Source: Acanthaster planci (Eukaryota > Echinodermata > Asteroidea > Valvatida > Acanthasteridae). Taken from it: a DNA stretch of 64,000 bases. Both the position numbers and the translations under genes were made by a program. Of this stretch, positions 61,401 to 64,000 are shown piece by piece. The notes beneath the pieces were generated by a model that searched no databases, had not been told where the DNA came from, and was given only the letters and a program-made list of their open reading frames with translations. Within the stretch, counting starts at the first letter, position 1. Every line of letters begins with the position of its first letter. The DNA is taken from positions 382,042 to 446,041 of the forward strand of contig NW_019091373.1 in the NCBI RefSeq assembly GCF_001949145.1, written 5' to 3'.

Positions 61401-63922
61401 TGCGTTTGTCATCTTTGGCAATTTTGGACAACAGCTTCTTGAAGACATGCATTGTTCAGTTCAATACCAGCTGTGACCTGCTCCTGGAGAGCCTCTCCAA
61501 GAAGGCCGACGGGAAGACGGAGGTCAACATGCTGGAGATGTTCAACAGGGTGTCCCTGGATTGTATCAGCAAGGTAGGCTAGACAGACACCATGGGCTAA
61601 GAGTTTGAATCGTGCTAGACGGTGAACTTTTTACCCCTTGGTTTTCAATTCAATACTGCAGACCCATTGACCGTCATCACTAACAGGCATTCATCTACCT
61701 CACCTACATGGACTTGTGCGAAACTTGCATACATGCCTTGCTAAGGAATGGGAACTTGGTCCAAGAGCCACACATAAGAACTTCATGGTTGAAAGAAAGC
61801 ACTTGGAATGGAAGTCTCTTTCTCTTTCTCTTTCACATTGGTGTGTCTCTTTCACATTGGTGTGAAATGGGAATCAGACAGAAATATCCATGTTTCTCTT
61901 CAGGTTGCGTTTGGTCTTCATTTAAATATGTTTGAAGAAGAAAAGCCCCAGCTACTGGAAGACATCAGATGTGCGGCAGAGTCTGCGTTGATATCCTTCC
62001 TCAACCCGCTGCTCTGGGTAAAGCTCAATAGCAGAATTAATTGGGATTTATCTAGAAATCGTCTCAAGACTTGTTATCAAGTAATTAAAAAGTTAATCAC
62101 TAGTTAGTTGCAAGCCAGAGAGTGAAGTTAATTACAACTTGTTCACTGTACGTGTACTGTAATAAACCAAGGATGGCATTCAGTATTATCTGTGATGTTT
62201 GACCCAAATTTTTTGACCTACCCCCTCCAGCAGGTCCCACCCACCCCCCCCCCCAAGTAGATGTTGCAGTATTATCAAAAATAGGTCATTTGGAAAACAC
62301 TTTGTGGTAAATTTTTCAACCTTAGGGAGACATTGGTTAATGACATTTCAATGTCTCCCTGATGCTCCAACTACCAGAAGGAGGCCGAATTTTACTGTCC
62401 AAATTTAAAGAGATGATAGATTAGGGGCTAAAATGAAAACATGCAAAGTTTGGTTAAGATCAGATTACGGAATATTGAATTATGGGACAGTACAATTGGG
62501 AAAAATTTTGTGCATGTTCTTATGGGAATGTCTCCCTAATGACCCATTTTCGGTAATTATTATGATTCTTACTATTATTCCTAATCCCAATTACAGTGCA
62601 GCCCATTCAGGTCTGCCTCGGATTTTCGTAAGAAGGCGAGGCAAGCCGGCAAGCACTTGCGGGAGGTAGCACGGGAGTGCATCATGGGCTCCTTGGAAGA
62701 CCTGCGATCCGGCAAGACCCTGGACAACAACATACTGAGCCACATACTACAGACATCGGCGCCAGGCAACGGCGGCAGCGCCACGGAGGCTGACCTGGAA
62801 AAGATGGTGGACCACTTTGTCACGTTTATAGCGGCAGGTTTGCATTGTCATTGGGTTAGGTTGCTCAGAAAGCTCATTACAAACTGTGCTGTCAGGATTT
62901 AAGAAATTAGGTGTGATTAACCAGTGTTGATTAAATTAAAAGTCTTGGGGGAAGAGGAGGGCAATTTCACTAGTAGATCAACTGATGATCACGTGTGGCT
63001 GTGGTGTCACAGTCTATATACTTGCGATATCCACCCCAAGCTGAAGTGCACCCCCTATCGGCAAAAGAAAGACAGGTGGTTACAAGCGGGTTCTTGCACA
63101 CGTTCTGCGTGTACGCAAAGACCAAACATGCCAGAATAAAATTAGTTACGCATACTCGGCATGCTTTGCATTAAACGCGTATGTAGTTGCGCGCCTCATG
63201 GCATACCTATGCAGTGAGTACTAGAAAACACTCCCTCTTTTGTTCCGCTCGGAGCGGATAGGAACATACCTTAACAGGAGATACCCTTAGCATGCTGCTT
63301 ATGTTGAACTCCTCAGTGTTGCCAATTATTTGGTAAGGATCTCATTGATTCTTGTCTCTTAGGCCAAGAAACCACTGCATGCCTCATGGCTTCTGCTTTG
63401 CTGGAGCTAGGACGACATCCGGAAGTAACGTACAAGTGAGTCTTTGGGACATATTGGCTAATCTTGACACAGCATCAAAGACACCGGGCTGATGTTATGG
63501 CGACAAACTTCCCTGGTTGTAGTATGTTCAACTTCATGTGGATTAATTGTGCTGACATCATAAATTCCTGTAAACTCTTTCAATCTGCCATCTTTGATGT
63601 TGACCCTTGTCAAAAATGGTCACATTGTCTATGGCTATTCACAGGGCACCACTGGCGAAAACTGAAGCCGTAGCCGTAAAATGTCTGCTTTTTATGTTTT
63701 CTCTGATGCTGACTTCCTCTGATGATGCAGAGCGAGACTTTACATATAAGAAAAGAAAGAAAAGAAGTAATGGTCAAAATCTGGATTATTCACAGAATAA
63801 GAATCCTGCTTTGCTCTTTTGTGGTGTTCCACTGCAGAATGAAGATAGAAGCAGATGCGGTAATTGGCGATAGCGGGTATGTTGCCTTTGAAGACCTGTC
63901 CAATTTGAAATACACAACTGCG
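55305..63922 (+). CDS. CYP46A1: Cytochrome P450, CYP46A1-type (cholesterol 24-hydroxylase-like), 3' end outside window
   Basis: A heme monooxygenase of the endoplasmic reticulum. In vertebrates CYP46A1 hydroxylates cholesterol at C24 with NADPH-P450 reductase. Nine exons join in phase to 374 codons without a stop: 55305-55453, 57579-57656, 59019-59100, 59990-60150, 61435-61573, 61904-62017, 62597-62837, 63363-63435 and 63838-63922. All use GT donors and AG acceptors. Seen in order are an N-terminal membrane helix (about residues 3-30), the hinge HSHIPGPKR, the C-helix region around W143, and the I-helix oxygen-activation motif AGQETT (321-326). The last visible residues are YVAFEDLSNLKYTT, before helix J'/K. 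Human CYP46A1 (500 residues) aligns throughout, for example KADGKTEVNM with KADGQTPVSM. The ExxR and heme-Cys motifs must lie to the right of the window. Odd point: the usual C-helix WxxxR reads WKPMS. Confidence 0.9.
55454..57578 (+). other. CYP46 intron 1
   Basis: Begins gtaacg and ends gtcgtag. It contains a short inverted repeat at 55728-55789 (aagctaagctgtgattggtc against its inverse with ccaatcacagtgcagcttt), probably a small MITE. The open frames at 56416-56625 and 56878-57156 have no support as exons. Confidence 0.7.
55728..55789. repeat. Inverted repeat in CYP46 intron 1
   Basis: aaagctaagctgtgattggtc and the inverse of gaccaatcacagtgcagctt pair over about 20 bases around a short centre. 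Weak pairing continues outward. Likely a small foldback element. Confidence 0.65.
57579..57656 (+). CDS. CYP46A1: CYP46-type P450 exon 2
   Basis: Completes a split Ser codon, then FYWGNLAELSVAIKRNQLID DLLFE, and ends two bases into Trp (tg/GTAAGT). It aligns with the human segment PSFLLGHL...VFLDW that follows the hinge. Confidence 0.85.
59019..59100 (+). CDS. CYP46A1: CYP46-type P450 exon 3
   Basis: Follows acceptor aaacacag and encodes SKQYGRVFVFYITHKVFVQV then NIPEAIK, ending in phase 0 at AAG/GTGAGA. It matches [20 protein letters not shown] in human CYP46A1, the beta-1 sheet region. Confidence 0.88.
59101..59989 (+). other. CYP46 intron 3, containing a MITE
   Basis: gtgaga to ttccacag. 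Most of it (about 59455-59895) is an inverted-repeat element described separately. The open frames at 59452-59679 (minus) and 59800-60009 (plus) are the mirror-image products of its arms; the latter also shadows exon 4 in another frame. Confidence 0.65.
59455..59895. mobile_element. MITE in CYP46 intron 3
   Basis: tacaacacctgcataaatcc and catctgattggttaa (about 59540-59582) recur inverted at about 59803-59850 as accaatcagatg and catttatgcaggtattgta. Weaker pairing extends to the ends (gcaacggcaaaaat against cacaacgcaaaaac inverted). The total is about 440 bp, and no open transposase frame is visible. Confidence 0.65.
59990..60150 (+). CDS. CYP46A1: CYP46-type P450 exon 4 (C-helix)
   Basis: Phase 0 start DILLVDNFPKPRRGYRFLEQ, then LFGQPFMGKSLVTETDHETW, KPMSAMFSPTFHR, ending two bases into Asn (aa/GTAAGT). 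FGQ...GLV and ETW align with the human FGERLFGQGLVSECNYERW. The position of the C-helix heme-propionate arginine is Ser147 here, while the downstream FSPTFHR block is normal. Confidence 0.88.
60151..61434 (+). other. CYP46 intron 4
   Basis: gtaagt to gacaacag. AT-rich; ACATGT words near 60190 and 60737-60755. Overlapping open frames on both strands around 60540-61060 have no coding support. Confidence 0.6.
61435..61573 (+). CDS. CYP46A1: CYP46-type P450 exon 5
   Basis: Completes Asn157, then FLKTCIVQFNTSCDLLLESL, SKKADGKTEVNMLEMFNRVS, LDCISK, ending in phase 0 at AAG/GTAGGC. It aligns with the helix C-D-E segment of human CYP46A1 (FNEKAEQLVEILEAKADGQ). Confidence 0.88.
61904..62017 (+). CDS. 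CYP46A1: CYP46-type P450 exon 6
   Basis: After a good polypyrimidine tract (tgtttctcttcag) it encodes VAFGLHLNMFEEEKPQLLED then IRCAAESALISFLNPLLW, phase 0 to GTAAAG. AFG is the conserved start after helix E. An upstream duplicated ctctttcacattggtgtg lies in intron 5. Confidence 0.87.
62018..62596 (+). other. CYP46 intron 6
   Basis: gtaaag to caattacag. Contains a C-run near 62244-62254. A second AG at 62609-62610 would break the phase, so 62596 is taken as the acceptor. Confidence 0.75.
62597..62837 (+). CDS. CYP46A1: CYP46-type P450 exon 7 (helices G-H to start of I)
   Basis: Encodes CSPFRSASDFRKKARQAGKH, LREVARECIMGSLEDLRSGK, TLDNNILSHILQTSAPGNGG, SATEADLEKMVDHFVTFIAA and one base of Gly322. 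The G+C content is markedly higher than the introns. Aligns with REVRESIRFLRQ...DILTQIL and LLDNFVTFFIAG of human CYP46A1. Confidence 0.9.
62838..63362 (+). other. CYP46 intron 7
   Basis: gtttgc to tctcttag. No repeats of note; the open frame at 62924-63139 is unsupported. Confidence 0.7.
63363..63435 (+). CDS. CYP46A1: CYP46-type P450 exon 8 (I-helix)
   Basis: Completes Gly322 and encodes QETTACLMASALLELGRHPE VTY plus two bases of Lys. With the end of exon 7 this makes AGQETT, the oxygen-activation motif (human AGHETS). The donor aa/GTGAGT is canonical. Confidence 0.9.
63838..63922 (+). CDS. CYP46A1: CYP46-type P450 exon 9
   Basis: Starts after actgcag, completes Lys, then MKIEADAVIGDSGYVAFEDL SNLKYTTA, phase 0 to gcg/GTAAGT. 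It aligns with [27 protein letters not shown] of human CYP46A1. The next exon, with the ExxR motif, lies beyond the window. Confidence 0.88.
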
Positions 63923-64000
63923 GTAAGTTGATTCCAGTCTCATGGTCCTCATTCTGGCAAAATTCCCTTTGTAGTCTTGTAAAATAATTTGCATGATAGC

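Noticed and set aside
62611-62837. Alternative acceptor at 62610 for P450 exon 7
   Set aside because: It would need phase 2, but exon 6 ends in phase 0; acceptor 62596 keeps the frame.
1-64000. CRISPR arrays, operons, ribosome binding sites or bacterial genes
   Set aside because: Spliced genes, LINE and MITE content show a eukaryotic nuclear sequence; the short tandem repeats lack spacers.

Overview
The window is animal nuclear DNA: AT-rich, intron-rich and mostly non-coding, with short exons bounded by GT/AG splice sites and many short DNA transposons. The short palindromic word ACATGT/TACATGTA recurs everywhere. The two recognisable genes (SNAP25 and a CYP46-type P450) and the repeat style suggest a marine invertebrate, perhaps a deuterostome such as a lancelet, hemichordate or echinoderm. 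The species is not resolved, and there is no operon structure or any prokaryotic signal.

Genes. (1) On the plus strand, 55305 to beyond the right edge, is a cytochrome P450 of the CYP46A1 (cholesterol 24-hydroxylase) type. Nine coding exons are visible with consistent phases and no stops. The C-terminal third, including the ExxR and heme-cysteine motifs, lies outside the window. (2) On the minus strand, 45458-45526 is the first coding exon of SNAP25, the neuronal t-SNARE. A likely 5' UTR exon and promoter with a CRE palindrome lie near 50.34-50.55 kb. The remaining SNAP25 exons were not found and may lie inside large introns or outside the window. SNAP25 and the P450 would then be divergently oriented, about 5 kb apart. 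(3) On the minus strand, 12585-12797 (or 12507-12797) is the first coding exon of a gene I do not recognise, with a basic patch and a Gln/Glu-rich tail. A possible terminal exon of a minus-strand gene lies at 3035-3140.

Layout. 1-12.5 kb: non-coding with a 21-bp minisatellite, a G-run tract and a 155-bp tandem duplication. 12.5-12.8 kb: unknown first exon. 13-27 kb: non-coding, with a hAT-like element, foldbacks, a 229-bp MITE and a 5'-truncated LINE. 27.5-38 kb: a divergent inverted duplication with arms of about 1.7-2 kb and a spacer of about 6.8 kb. Each arm was later hit by a different small element, and the arms share one almost identical 200-bp block. 38-45 kb: a tRNA-derived SINE-like copy and an AT-rich element. 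45-50.5 kb: the SNAP25 5' region. 51-55 kb: G+C-richer DNA with decayed coding-like stretches and two hAT-type elements. 55.3-64 kb: the P450 gene.

The genes do not form an obvious pathway. SNAP25 acts in synaptic vesicle fusion and CYP46A1 in sterol turnover, which is mainly neuronal in vertebrates, so their proximity may be chance. I found no convincing new biological system. The most unusual items are the large inverted duplication with its conserved core, the foldback insertion with a 12-bp direct repeat, and the loss of the usual C-helix arginine in the P450.
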